From positions 4,838,501 to 4,902,500 of the forward strand of contig NZ_CP029427.2 in the NCBI RefSeq assembly GCF_002266465.3: 64,000 nucleotides of DNA, written 5' to 3'. Below are positions 19,261 to 27,244 of the stretch, one piece after another; position 1 is the stretch's first letter, and each line of letters opens with the position of its first letter. The notes beneath the pieces were generated by a model. The model did not search any database. It saw only the letters and a program-made list of their open reading frames with translations, and had not been told where the DNA came from. A program made the position numbers and the translations under genes. This DNA is from Bradyrhizobium symbiodeficiens (lineage in GTDB: Bacteria > Pseudomonadota > Alphaproteobacteria > Rhizobiales > Xanthobacteraceae).

Positions 19261-20394
19261 TCAGCAATCGGCGAGCATCTTGCGCAGCTGCTTGGTGGCC
19301 GGCGTGACGATCGCGACGAAATAGGCCTCGCGCAGGCGCCGCTGCGCGCGGTGGCCCTTGAGATAGCCGCGCGCGCCACAATGCAGCATCGCCGCATGCG
19401 CCGCCGCGACGCTGGCTTCGCCGGCGCGAAGCCGCAGCGCAATCACCTTGCGCCAGTAGGTTTCCTCCTCGTTGTAGGGATCGCGCGCCAGCGCCATGGT
19501 CTCGGCCTCGAGCTCGGCCGCGAGATCGCGGAAGTGCACCGGCTGTTGCGGCAGGTAGCGGTTGATATGGCCGAGCGAGTTATCCACCTCGTCCATGATG
19601 TTGATGCAGTCCTTGATGAGACCAAGCGCCATGCCGGCCTGCAGCAGGATGAAGCCCGCGCGGATCTTCTTGACGAAGGGGCCGGCGGGATCGGCCAGGA
19701 TCAGCTCATCCGGCACGAAGACGTCGCGAAACTGCACGCCATAGGTTCCGGTGCCGTCCATCGCCATGAACGGCTTGCACGGCGTCAGCGTGATCGCAGG
19801 GTCCGAGCAGTCGGCCAGGAACATGACAGTGCCGGGCTCGCCACTTGCGATGCCCTGATCATCCTCGCGCTCGAAGATGGTGCCGAAATAATGATCGGGG
19901 CCGAGATTGGAGACCCACGGCAACGCGCCGCGCACGATATAACCGCCCTCGACCTTCCTGCCTTTCAGCTTCAGTTTCTCGATGCCGAAAAAGCTCTTCA
20001 TCGGGTTGGAAAGCCCGGTACCGCCGAGCACCCGGCCGGTCGAGAGGCCATCGCCGAAACGCTTGGCGAGCGCTACATTGGTGGAATTCGCCGCGTACCA
20101 GACCAGCGTGTTCTGGCACCAGGCCATGAAGGCCGTGGCGCCGCAGACCTCGCCGATCGCGGCCATCGCCTCGATCGCGCAGCGCAGATCGGCGGCACCT
20201 TCGTGCGGCACGTGACTGCCCCACGCGCCGACCGCGCCGAGCTTGCGCAGCACCTCGGCCGGATAGACCGAGCCATCATCGATGCCGGCGGCAAGCGGCG
20301 CCAGATCTTCGCGCGCGATCCGCGCTACCTCCCCTGCAATGGACGGTGCGGGCTGATCCAAAACCTCGGCCCGCGATAAAGCCAGTGAACCCAT
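19261..20394 (-). CDS. Acyl-CoA dehydrogenase family flavoprotein
   Basis: The 377-aa protein has the acyl-CoA dehydrogenase layout: N-terminal helices, a central beta domain with GGTGLSNPMKSFFG and FMAMDGTGTYGVQFRDVFVP, and a C-terminal helical bundle. It resembles the branch that includes flavin-dependent monooxygenases and sulfur-compound enzymes (DszC/SfnB-like) more than chain-length-specific dehydrogenases, although this is judged only by eye. GGGAGACGATC precedes the ATG at 20394. It lies between OsmC and the sulfurtransferase on one strand, so its substrate is likely the compound handled by the operon. Confidence 0.82.
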   Translation of the reverse strand: MGSLALSRAEVLDQPAPSIAGEVARIAREDLAPLAAGIDDGSVYPAEVLRKLGAVGAWGSHVPHEGAADLRCAIEAMAAIGEVCGATAFMAWCQNTLVWYAANSTNVALAKRFGDGLSTGRVLGGTGLSNPMKSFFGIEKLKLKGRKVEGGYIVRGALPWVSNLGPDHYFGTIFEREDDQGIASGEPGTVMFLADCSDPAITLTPCKPFMAMDGTGTYGVQFRDVFVPDELILADPAGPFVKKIRAGFILLQAGMALGLIKDCINIMDEVDNSLGHINRYLPQQPVHFRDLAAELEAETMALARDPYNEEETYWRKVIALRLRAGEASVAAAHAAMLHCGARGYLKGHRAQRRLREAYFVAIVTPATKQLRKMLADC

Positions 20395-20429
20395 GATCGT
20401 CTCCCGCACCTTGTCCTGGTTGCTGTCAG

Positions 20430-20972
20430 CTAGATGCCGACCTCGAGATTGACCGGGCGCGTGAAGGTGTTGGCGACCGGCGACCATTGCTTCACGTGGG
20501 CGACCAGCGCGTTGATCTCGTCCTGCGAGATACCCTCGCATTCCATGTCGACCTTGACGCGCACGTCAGTGAAGCCGACCGGCTTGTCCGAGGTATCGCC
20601 GGTGCCCCAGACCGCGGTGATGTTGAGGTCACCCTCGAGCTCGAGCTCGAGCTTGTTGACGATCCAGCCGCGATGCACGGCGTTGGCATGCAGGCCGACG
20701 GCAAGGCATGAGCCGAGCGCGGCGAGCGAGGCTTCCGACGGATTGGGCGCGGTGTCGTCGCCCAGCAGACCCGGCGGCTCGTCGACGATATAGGGCGGCA
20801 GATTACGGATGTAGTTGGCGTGGCGGAATTTCCCCTCCGCGACCGTCTTGCATTTCAAGGTCTTGACGACCTTCGGATTGGCCTTGCCGCTCGCGATCAG
20901 TTGCTCGAGGCCATTCTTGTCGATGGGCGCTAGGCACCCCGTCAGCACAGTCTTTTGAACGACGGCAGTCAT
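20430..20972 (-). CDS. OsmC family protein
   Basis: The 180-aa protein resembles the OsmC/Ohr-like group, which uses two cysteines to reduce hydroperoxides. The candidate cysteines are in ASLAALGSCLAVGLHANAV and DMECEGISQDEI, positions typical of the family. The N-terminal 60 residues (including CKTVAEGKFRHANY) form the first beta domain. GGGAG lies before two adjacent ATGs at 20975 and 20972; I used the second for spacing. It is the first gene of the cyanase operon and diverges from the TetR gene. Confidence 0.8.
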   Translation of the reverse strand: MTAVVQKTVLTGCLAPIDKNGLEQLIASGKANPKVVKTLKCKTVAEGKFRHANYIRNLPPYIVDEPPGLLGDDTAPNPSEASLAALGSCLAVGLHANAVHRGWIVNKLELELEGDLNITAVWGTGDTSDKPVGFTDVRVKVDMECEGISQDEINALVAHVKQWSPVANTFTRPVNLEVGI

Positions 20973-21008
20973 CATCTTCTCCCTGGCAGAAGTGGAAAAC
21001 GGCAGGAT

Positions 21009-21018
21009 ACCGAACGGT
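21009..21018. promoter_or_regulatory. Possible TetR operator (ACCG-AA-CGGT)
   Basis: A short palindrome ACCGAACGGT lies 34 nt upstream of the OsmC start, in the 245-nt gap shared with the divergent tetR gene. ACCG-NN-CGGT half-sites are common in operators of TetR-family proteins, so it is a candidate for autoregulation and operon control. The match is short and could be chance. Confidence 0.25.
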
Positions 21019-21217
21019 CTGTTTCCTTGCATGGAGCGTGCCAGAGCAGACTGAAAGCGAAATGCGAGGCATTGGAGCCGCTTAGCGATGGCTGCCTGCG
21101 GATTGATCAGCCGAGCTCTGCTCAAAGGCGATGCAGATGAGACCGCCGATGCGAATCTTTTTAGCGCGGAGCAGATGCGGCTTGATGATACCGCGCGGCT
21201 GCGATTAAGTTGCAGTC

Positions 21218-21895
21218 ATGGCCAAGCCTTCACCGAACAAGCCCTCACTCAACAAGATGTCGTCGAAGAGGAATGCGCCGCATTCAGGCGCCGGCGACGA
21301 CGAATCCGCGCGCGGCCGCCTGCTCAGCGCCGCATCGCATCTGTTTTGCAAGAACGGAATCAACGCCACCGGCATCGATGCGATCATCGAGGAGGCCGGC
21401 ACCGCGAAAACCACGCTGTACAAGCTGTTCGGCTCCAAGACCAATCTCGTCAACGCGGTGCTGGAGAGCGAAGGCAAGCAGTGGCGCGAATGGTTCATCG
21501 CCGCCATGGAAGACGGCGGCGGCGATGCGCAGGCGAAGCTCACGCGCATCTTCCCGGCCCTGAAGAGCTGGTTTGCGGAAGAACGCTTCTACGGCTGCCC
21601 CTTCATCAACGCGGTCGGCGAGCACGACAAGGACGCCAAGCAGTTCCGCAACATCGCGCTGAAGCACAAGAAGATCGTGCTCGGCCACATCGAGAAGCTC
21701 GCCGGCGAGCTCGGCTCGAGCGAACCTGCGGTGCTCGCGCATCAGCTAGGCCTCCTGATCGACGGCGCGATCGTCGCCGCGATGATCTCGCGTGATCCCG
21801 GCGTGGCAGATACGGCGGCGCTGACGGCCGGCCCCCTGCTCGGCCAATCCAAGGCAAAAAAGAAGCGCGCGGCGGATCAGCTGGAGGCGGTGTAA
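21218..21895 (+). CDS. TetR/AcrR family transcriptional regulator
   Basis: The 225-aa protein has a TetR helix-turn-helix at about residues 33-78: RGRLLSAASHLFCKNGINATGIDAII...AGTAKTTLYKLFGSK, followed by a C-terminal ligand domain with RFYGCPFINA. It diverges from the OsmC-flavoprotein-sulfurtransferase-ABC-cynS operon and is its probable local repressor. No clear ribosome site precedes ATG 21218; ATG at 21257 is an alternative. It ends just before a large palindrome. Confidence 0.88.
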   Translation: MAKPSPNKPSLNKMSSKRNAPHSGAGDDESARGRLLSAASHLFCKNGINATGIDAIIEEAGTAKTTLYKLFGSKTNLVNAVLESEGKQWREWFIAAMEDGGGDAQAKLTRIFPALKSWFAEERFYGCPFINAVGEHDKDAKQFRNIALKHKKIVLGHIEKLAGELGSSEPAVLAHQLGLLIDGAIVAAMISRDPGVADTAALTAGPLLGQSKAKKKRAADQLEAV

Positions 21896-21900
21896 GTTTC

Positions 21901-21993
21901 GTAGGGTGGGAAAAAGGCGCGTAGCGACGTGCCCACCACTTCTGATCCTGATCGCTCGAAGACGGTGGGCACGCTTCGTTTTGCCCACCCTAC
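21901..21993. repeat. Large palindrome between TetR gene and BTAD-hydrolase gene
   Basis: Outer arms GTAGGGTGGG (21901-21910) and CCCACCCTAC (21984-21993) and inner arms GTGCCCACC (21929-21937) and GGTGGGCAC (21964-21972) form a nested inverted repeat in the gap between two converging genes. It belongs with the other Bradyrhizobium-like intergenic palindromes of this window. Confidence 0.75.
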
Positions 21994-22002
21994 AAAATCT
22001 GG

Positions 22003-23565
22003 TTACCGCCCCGCCTTTTCCTCCCGCGGCAACGCGTCGGTAAACCGCCTGATCGCCTCGCGCACCGGTCGCTGATCGCCCGCGAAGAACCAATGATCGT
22101 TGCCGTCGAGCTCGACGAACTCCGCACCGCTGATCCGGCTCGCGATGTCGCGGCCGGCCGCGATCCGCACCGCCTGGTCGCCGCGCCGGTGCAGCACCAG
22201 CGTCGGCACGGCGACCCGGGGCAGCAGCTCTCGCACGTCGGCATCGCGAAAGGCTTCGAGCACGGCCGAGATACCGCCGGGACTGGAGGCCGCACGCAAT
22301 AGCCCGGCCCACCAGGCGCGCGCATGGGGATCACCCGCCAGACTCGGCGCAAAGGTCTCGATCCCGACCGGCCCACCCCATTGTGCGATGAGTTGCTTGC
22401 TCCAGGCATCGTACTGGCTGGCCCGCAGGGCATGCGGATAATCCTGCGACCAGCAGCCCTTGGCCAATGCGCCGAACAGGATGAGCCCGGCGACGCGGCG
22501 CGGTTCGTCGACCGCAAACTTGATGCAGGCCGGCCCGCATTCGGAGGCGCCGAACAGCACGACACGGCGCGAATCCACCGCCCGCAGCACGGTGCCGATA
22601 TCCTCGGCGGTGACGTCGATGCCCGGTGCCGATCCGACCCGGTCGGACAGTCCGATCCCGCGGCGATCGAAAACGATCAGCCGTCCAAGCTTCATCAACG
22701 ACGCCAGGAACGTCCGGCTCGCAGGGCTTTCCCAGGCGCGCTCGACATGCGACACGAAGCCGGGCATCACCAGGATATCGAGCGGACCACTTCCGTAGGT
22801 CTGATAGGCCAGATGCACGCCGGAGCCCTTCACATAGCGCGTCGGCGGAACGTCCTGCGGCGCCGCGGCGGGACTCATGAGCGCCTCGGTCTCGGCTTCC
22901 AGCGCAACCCCGAGCTCGTCCCGCAGCCGCTGTGTCAGGGCCACATGATGACGCTCCGCCGCGCTGCGCTCGCCTGCCAGCAAAAGGCTGCGGATCAGAT
23001 GCCGGCCATAGACCTCGCTGAGGGGATCGAGTTCAGCCAGGCGTCCCGCATGCGCTGCCGCAGCAAAATGGTCGCCGGCGGCATTCCTGTCCTGCACCAG
23101 ACGCTCCAGCGCGTGCATCAGCCGGCCCCTCAGCGCCTCGCGGCGAAAGAACGCCCAATCGTCGAATACAGGGCCATCGTCGAGAGCAAAACCCGCCAGG
23201 AAGTCGCCGCGATAAACCGCGCAGGCTTCGTCGAAGTCGCCGCGGTCGCAGGCACTCTCGAATAAATGCGCATCGACCTTCAGCACGACCGCCGGAGACC
23301 AGCGCACGCTGGTGCGGTCGGTCTCGAACACCGGCTGGCCGAGCGCGAGTTCGACGCGATGAAGCAGCCGCCGCAACCGTGCAAGGCCCGTCTCCCGATC
23401 GGTCTCGGGCCAGAGTAGCGTGGCGATGATTTCGCGCGCGACCGCAGCCTTGGCCTCCGCGAGATAGACGAGCAGCGCAAGACCCTTGCGCAGGTTCAAC
23501 TTGATCGGACGGCCGTCGGCATGGACCTCCGGGAACCCGAATGTCTCCAGCGAAAAGGCAGTCAC
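22003..23565 (-). CDS. SARP/BTAD-type regulator fused to an alpha/beta hydrolase
   Basis: The 520-aa protein combines a winged-helix DNA-binding region (about 1-95, LNLRKGLALLVYLAEA and AREIIATLLWPETDRE), a bacterial transcriptional activator (BTAD) helical-repeat region (about 95-245) and a C-terminal alpha/beta hydrolase (about 250-510). The hydrolase nucleophile elbow is FGASECG, where Cys replaces the last Gly of GxSxG; the acid and base are probably in HRRGDQAV and DGNDHWFF. The likely role is a regulator that senses or processes a small ligand. It diverges from the mddA-like operon with 147 nt between the two starts. Confidence 0.8.
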   Translation of the reverse strand: MTAFSLETFGFPEVHADGRPIKLNLRKGLALLVYLAEAKAAVAREIIATLLWPETDRETGLARLRRLLHRVELALGQPVFETDRTSVRWSPAVVLKVDAHLFESACDRGDFDEACAVYRGDFLAGFALDDGPVFDDWAFFRREALRGRLMHALERLVQDRNAAGDHFAAAAHAGRLAELDPLSEVYGRHLIRSLLLAGERSAAERHHVALTQRLRDELGVALEAETEALMSPAAAPQDVPPTRYVKGSGVHLAYQTYGSGPLDILVMPGFVSHVERAWESPASRTFLASLMKLGRLIVFDRRGIGLSDRVGSAPGIDVTAEDIGTVLRAVDSRRVVLFGASECGPACIKFAVDEPRRVAGLILFGALAKGCWSQDYPHALRASQYDAWSKQLIAQWGGPVGIETFAPSLAGDPHARAWWAGLLRAASSPGGISAVLEAFRDADVRELLPRVAVPTLVLHRRGDQAVRIAAGRDIASRISGAEFVELDGNDHWFFAGDQRPVREAIRRFTDALPREEKAGR

Positions 23566-23712
23566 GGAAATCCTCTCTCCCTCCGGGGCGTCCCCGGGGG
23601 ACGCACAGGGGACGGCGCCGCGGTAGCCATCGGCCCAGATCGAACCCGCTCGCCGGCGACCGCCTCGAGCTCTGCATGCGGCACCGCCCGATCAGGCACA
23701 ATAGGAAAAACC

Positions 23713-24504
23713 ATGTTCTCGCGCCTCGCAATCCTGCTCTACGCAATCGTGAGCTATGCCGTATTCACGGTGTCCTTCCTCTATGCACTCGGTTTCGTCG
23801 GCAATTATGTCGTACCCAAGTCAATCGATCTGCCCTTCGACGTCGGCAACCCCTCGAATTTGACCGAAGCCATCGTCGTCAACCTGCTGCTGATGAGCCT
23901 GTTTGCCATCCAGCACAGCGTCATGGCGCGTCCGGCTTTCAAACGCTGGTGGACCAAGGTTCTTCCCGTGGCCTGCGAGCGCAGCACCTACGTGCTGCTC
24001 TCCAGCCTCATTCTCCTCCTGCTGTTCTGGCAGTGGCGTCCGATCCCGGCACCGATTTGGCAGACCGCCGGAATCGTGGCGTGGTTGCTGACTGGCATCC
24101 ATTGGCTCGGCTGGCTGATCGCATTCGCCTCGACCCACATGATCGATCATTTCGACCTGTTCGGCCTGCGCCAGGCCCTCGCGGCGTTGCGCGGGACCGA
24201 GCCGCAGGGACCATCCTTCAAGGCGCCGCTGCTCTACAAGATCGTGCGGCATCCGATCATGCTGGGCTTCCTCCTGGCATTCTGGGCCACGCCCGAGATG
24301 ACCGCCGGCCATCTGCTGTTCGCGCTCGCGAACACCGCCTATATCCTGGCCGCGTTGCAGTTCGAAGAGCGGGATCTGATCGCGGAATTCGGCGAGACCT
24401 ATCGGCAGTATCGCCGCCGCGTTCCTATGCTGTTGCCGCGCCTCTTCGCGCGGACTCGGACGAGGGACCGTGATGCCGCCCGGAGCATCGGAGCGCCCCG
24501 ATGA
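23713..24504 (+). CDS. mddA: MddA-like methanethiol S-methyltransferase / NnrU-isoprenylcysteine methyltransferase family
   Basis: The 263-aa integral membrane protein has several membrane helices and the C-terminal motif region of isoprenylcysteine-methyltransferase-like enzymes: IVRHPIMLGFLLAFWATPEMTAGH and FEERDLIAEFGETYRQYRRRVP. The N-terminal LFAIQHSVMARPAFKRWW and ERSTYVLLSS segments are characteristic of MddA, which methylates methanethiol to dimethyl sulfide with SAM. Annotation as NnrU-like is the alternative. ATG at 23713 starts a hydrophobic helix. The stop overlaps the next gene by 4 nt (ATGA), so the two are translationally coupled. Confidence 0.68.
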   Translation: MFSRLAILLYAIVSYAVFTVSFLYALGFVGNYVVPKSIDLPFDVGNPSNLTEAIVVNLLLMSLFAIQHSVMARPAFKRWWTKVLPVACERSTYVLLSSLILLLLFWQWRPIPAPIWQTAGIVAWLLTGIHWLGWLIAFASTHMIDHFDLFGLRQALAALRGTEPQGPSFKAPLLYKIVRHPIMLGFLLAFWATPEMTAGHLLFALANTAYILAALQFEERDLIAEFGETYRQYRRRVPMLLPRLFARTRTRDRDAARSIGAPR

Positions 24505-25187
24505 GCGCGGTGTTGTCGAGGGTGTCCTCCCGTCCCCAAATGTCTGCCGATGCTGCCATGTTTGCCGATGCCTTCGACGGGCTCCATGCCGGGATGTATC
24601 TGGTCGAGGCGGACGCCCATCTCATTCACGCCAATATCGCAGGCCGCGCCCTCATCGACGCCGGGGACATCCTGCATGAGGTCCGCGGGCGTCTCCTCGT
24701 CAGTGATCTGCCCGCCAACCTGACTTTGCAATGCGCCTTCGCGGCTGCGGGACAAGCCGACCGGAGTCCGGCCGCCGGCGCGACCGCCGTGCCGATGACC
24801 GGGAGGGATGGCCAACGTTACGTCGCCGATGCCCTGCCGCTGCCCGCAGGCACGCGCCGAAACTCCGGCGCAAACCGTCGAGCGGCGGCAGCGCTGTTCG
24901 TGCGCAAGACGGCCCTGCCGATCCTGTCCCGCGCGGAGGTGATCAGCAAGGCATTCAGATTGACGCCGGCCGAGTTACGCGTGTTGCTCGCCCTCGTCGA
25001 GCTCGGCGGCATTCCTGAAGTCGCCGCGGCGCTCGGCATTGCCGGATCGACGGTCAAGACGCATCTCCGCCGTCTGTTCGACAAGACCGGCGCTGCGCGG
25101 CAGGCTGATCTCGTCAAGATCGTCGCCGGATATGCGACACCGCTGAGAGAACTCGCCAAATATAATCCCGTTGGAGCGCCACCATGA
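24501..25187 (+). CDS. LuxR-type helix-turn-helix regulator
   Basis: The 228-aa protein has a C-terminal LuxR helix-turn-helix, FRLTPAELRVLLALVELGGIPEVAAALGIAGSTVKTHLRRLFDKTGAARQADLV written as two halves with conserved T and K residues, and an N-terminal sensor-like region (about 15-130) that may be PAS-like. It overlaps mddA and the following oxidoreductase gene by 4 nt each (ATGA junctions). Its position inside the operon suggests autoregulation or response to a product of the neighbouring enzymes. Confidence 0.85.
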   Translation: MSAVLSRVSSRPQMSADAAMFADAFDGLHAGMYLVEADAHLIHANIAGRALIDAGDILHEVRGRLLVSDLPANLTLQCAFAAAGQADRSPAAGATAVPMTGRDGQRYVADALPLPAGTRRNSGANRRAAAALFVRKTALPILSRAEVISKAFRLTPAELRVLLALVELGGIPEVAAALGIAGSTVKTHLRRLFDKTGAARQADLVKIVAGYATPLRELAKYNPVGAPP

Positions 25188-26161
25188 AAGCGGTTCTGTG
25201 TCATTCGTTCACCGGACCTGGCGATCTCAGCCTCGGTGAGATCGACGTGCCCAAGCCGGCCGGCGACGAGATCCTCATCGACGTCCACGCGGCGTCCGTG
25301 AGTTTCATGGACCAGTTGATGGTCTCGGGCCTCTACCAGATGCGGCCGCAGACGCCGTTCGTGCCCGGCACGGAAGCATCCGGAACCGTCGTGGCGGTCG
25401 GCGGCGACGTGACAAGGTTCGCGCCCGGCGACCGCGTGGCCTGCAGCAGCTGGACCGGCGGCTACGCCGAACGAATGATTGCGAAGGAATCGAAAACCGT
25501 GCGCCTGCCTGACGGCGTAACATTCGAAGCGGCGGCAACCATCCTGCACAATTACGGTACGGCCTATTATGCGCTGGTCGAGCGGGCGCGAGCCGTGCGC
25601 GGCGAAACGTTGTTCGTCACCGGCGCTGCCGGCGGCGTTGGACTTGCCGCCGTCGACCTCGGCCGCCATCTCGGCCTGCGCGTCGTTGCCGGCGTCGGCT
25701 CCGACGACAAGGCGGCCTTGGTCCGCGGCTATGGCGCCAGCGCGGTCATCAACTACCGCAGCGAGGATTTGCGAGACCGGATCAAGTCGATCACGTCGGG
25801 AAACGGCATCGATGTCGGCTTCGACAATGTCGGCGGCGCGATCTTCGAGCAGATGGCCCGGCTGATGAAATGGGGCGGGCGGCTGATGCCGATCGGCTTC
25901 ACCGGCGGCGAGATTCCGTCCATCCCGATGAACCTGCCGCTGCTGAAGAACTTCTCCATCGTCGGCGTCTTTGCGGGCGCCTGGGCGGAGAAATTCCCGC
26001 ACGAGGGCGCACGCATGAACGACGCGCTGATGCAATGGCTCGCCGACGGACAAATCCGCCCGCATATCGATCGCATCCTCCCTTTGGAGGAGGTCGCTGA
26101 GGCCATGCGCGCCGTGGCCAACCGGACGGTTCAGGGGCGAATTGTGCTCAGGATCAGGTAG
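25184..26161 (+). CDS. Quinone oxidoreductase / zinc-independent alcohol dehydrogenase family (MDR)
   Basis: The 325-aa medium-chain reductase has the nucleotide-binding loop TGAAGGVGLAAVDLG near residue 145 and the family N terminus, and it lacks the structural zinc cysteines. Members reduce quinones or unsaturated carbonyl compounds with NADPH. It overlaps the LuxR gene by 4 nt and precedes the hot-dog gene by 8 nt. Substrate is unknown. Confidence 0.88.
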   Translation: MKAVLCHSFTGPGDLSLGEIDVPKPAGDEILIDVHAASVSFMDQLMVSGLYQMRPQTPFVPGTEASGTVVAVGGDVTRFAPGDRVACSSWTGGYAERMIAKESKTVRLPDGVTFEAAATILHNYGTAYYALVERARAVRGETLFVTGAAGGVGLAAVDLGRHLGLRVVAGVGSDDKAALVRGYGASAVINYRSEDLRDRIKSITSGNGIDVGFDNVGGAIFEQMARLMKWGGRLMPIGFTGGEIPSIPMNLPLLKNFSIVGVFAGAWAEKFPHEGARMNDALMQWLADGQIRPHIDRILPLEEVAEAMRAVANRTVQGRIVLRIR

Positions 26162-26169
26162 AGTGCGCC

Positions 26170-26922
26170 ATGGCTCAGATCATCATCGACAAGCGCTATT
26201 GCGGCCCTCCGAATTCCGGCAACGGCGGCTATGTCTGCGGCCGGCTGGCCCGGCACGTCCCCGGGGCTGCGGAGGTGACACTGCGTGCGCCGCCGCCCCT
26301 GGACACGCCACTCGCTGCGGTCGCGACGGACGACGGCACATGGGAGCTTCGCGATGGCGGCAAGGCCGTCGCCACAGGACGCACCGCGAGCGTCGAGCTT
26401 GCGCAGGTCGAGACAGCCACCCTGCCGGAGGCACGCGCAGCCGAATTGCTCGCACTGTCCAGGCCGCACGAGCATCCGCTGCCACACTGTTTCGTCTGCG
26501 GTCCCGCAAGGACGAAAGGCGACGGCCTGCGCATCTTCGCCGGCCCACTCGGCCGTCCTGCGCAGACACCCGTTCTCGCCGCGAGTTGGGTACCCGATCC
26601 GAATCTCGCCGCCGAGGATGGCCTCATCGCACCAGAATTCCTCTGGTCCGCGCTCGATTGCCCCACCGGCTTTGCCTGCAATTACGATCAGCAGAGCGCC
26701 AGCTTCGAGAAGACCCCGCTCCTGCTCGGACGGATGGCAGCCCGCATCGAAGCCCGTCCCGGTCCCGGCGTGCCCTGCATCGTCACCGCCTGGCCCACCG
26801 GCCGTGACGGCCGCAAGCGCATGGCCGAGGCCGCGCTCCACGACGAAGCCGGGAAGCTGCTCGCTGTGGCGAGGACGACATGGATCGCGGTGGAGCGCGA
26901 GGTGCAGCTCGGACGGGGGTGA
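26170..26922 (+). CDS. Probable double hot-dog protein, unknown function
   Basis: The 250-aa protein opens MAQIIIDKRYCGPPNSGNGGYVCGRLA and contains a central HPLPHCFVCGP motif followed by FLWSALDCPTGFACNY, the pattern seen in thioesterase-like double hot-dog proteins. The repeated Cys-containing loops may be functional. It is the last gene of the mddA operon. Which acyl or thioester substrate it acts on is not visible. The flanking region downstream (26923-27244) contains three hairpins and no gene. Confidence 0.6.
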   Translation: MAQIIIDKRYCGPPNSGNGGYVCGRLARHVPGAAEVTLRAPPPLDTPLAAVATDDGTWELRDGGKAVATGRTASVELAQVETATLPEARAAELLALSRPHEHPLPHCFVCGPARTKGDGLRIFAGPLGRPAQTPVLAASWVPDPNLAAEDGLIAPEFLWSALDCPTGFACNYDQQSASFEKTPLLLGRMAARIEARPGPGVPCIVTAWPTGRDGRKRMAEAALHDEAGKLLAVARTTWIAVEREVQLGRG

Positions 26923-27052
26923 TACAAGCTCGATCCCGCAGGTGGGCGCGGCCTTACGCGCCTTTGCCCTACCGCAAGACCGCACTACAGCCACGTCTTG
27001 GAGAGACCCGCCGCAAGATGATCGATCGGAGCGCGAACGGCCCTCGGTAGAC

Positions 27053-27127
27053 CTCGTGTCGTGAACACGAGATCAAGAGGTGGTACGCTTCACCACCTTC
27101 GACCGCCGGGCATTCGGTCCGGCGGTC
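27053..27127. repeat. Three consecutive perfect hairpins upstream of a diguanylate cyclase gene
   Basis: Three stem-loops follow one another: CTCGTGT/ACACGAG (27053-27071), AGGTGGT/ACCACCT (27078-27098) and GACCGCCGG/CCGGCGGTC (27101-27127), with loops of 5, 7 and 9 nt. None has a T-run. They could be a structured leader or regulatory element for the diguanylate cyclase gene that starts at 27245. Confidence 0.55.
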
Positions 27128-27244
27128 AGGCAAACTGCCTTAATTTACCTTCCATCAAGCACGGCTTGCGATCAGGGAACCCTGTAAACACGGCTTTAGG
27201 ACCACCCGCGCCTTATCATCCGCAGGACAAGGGGATGCTTTGGG

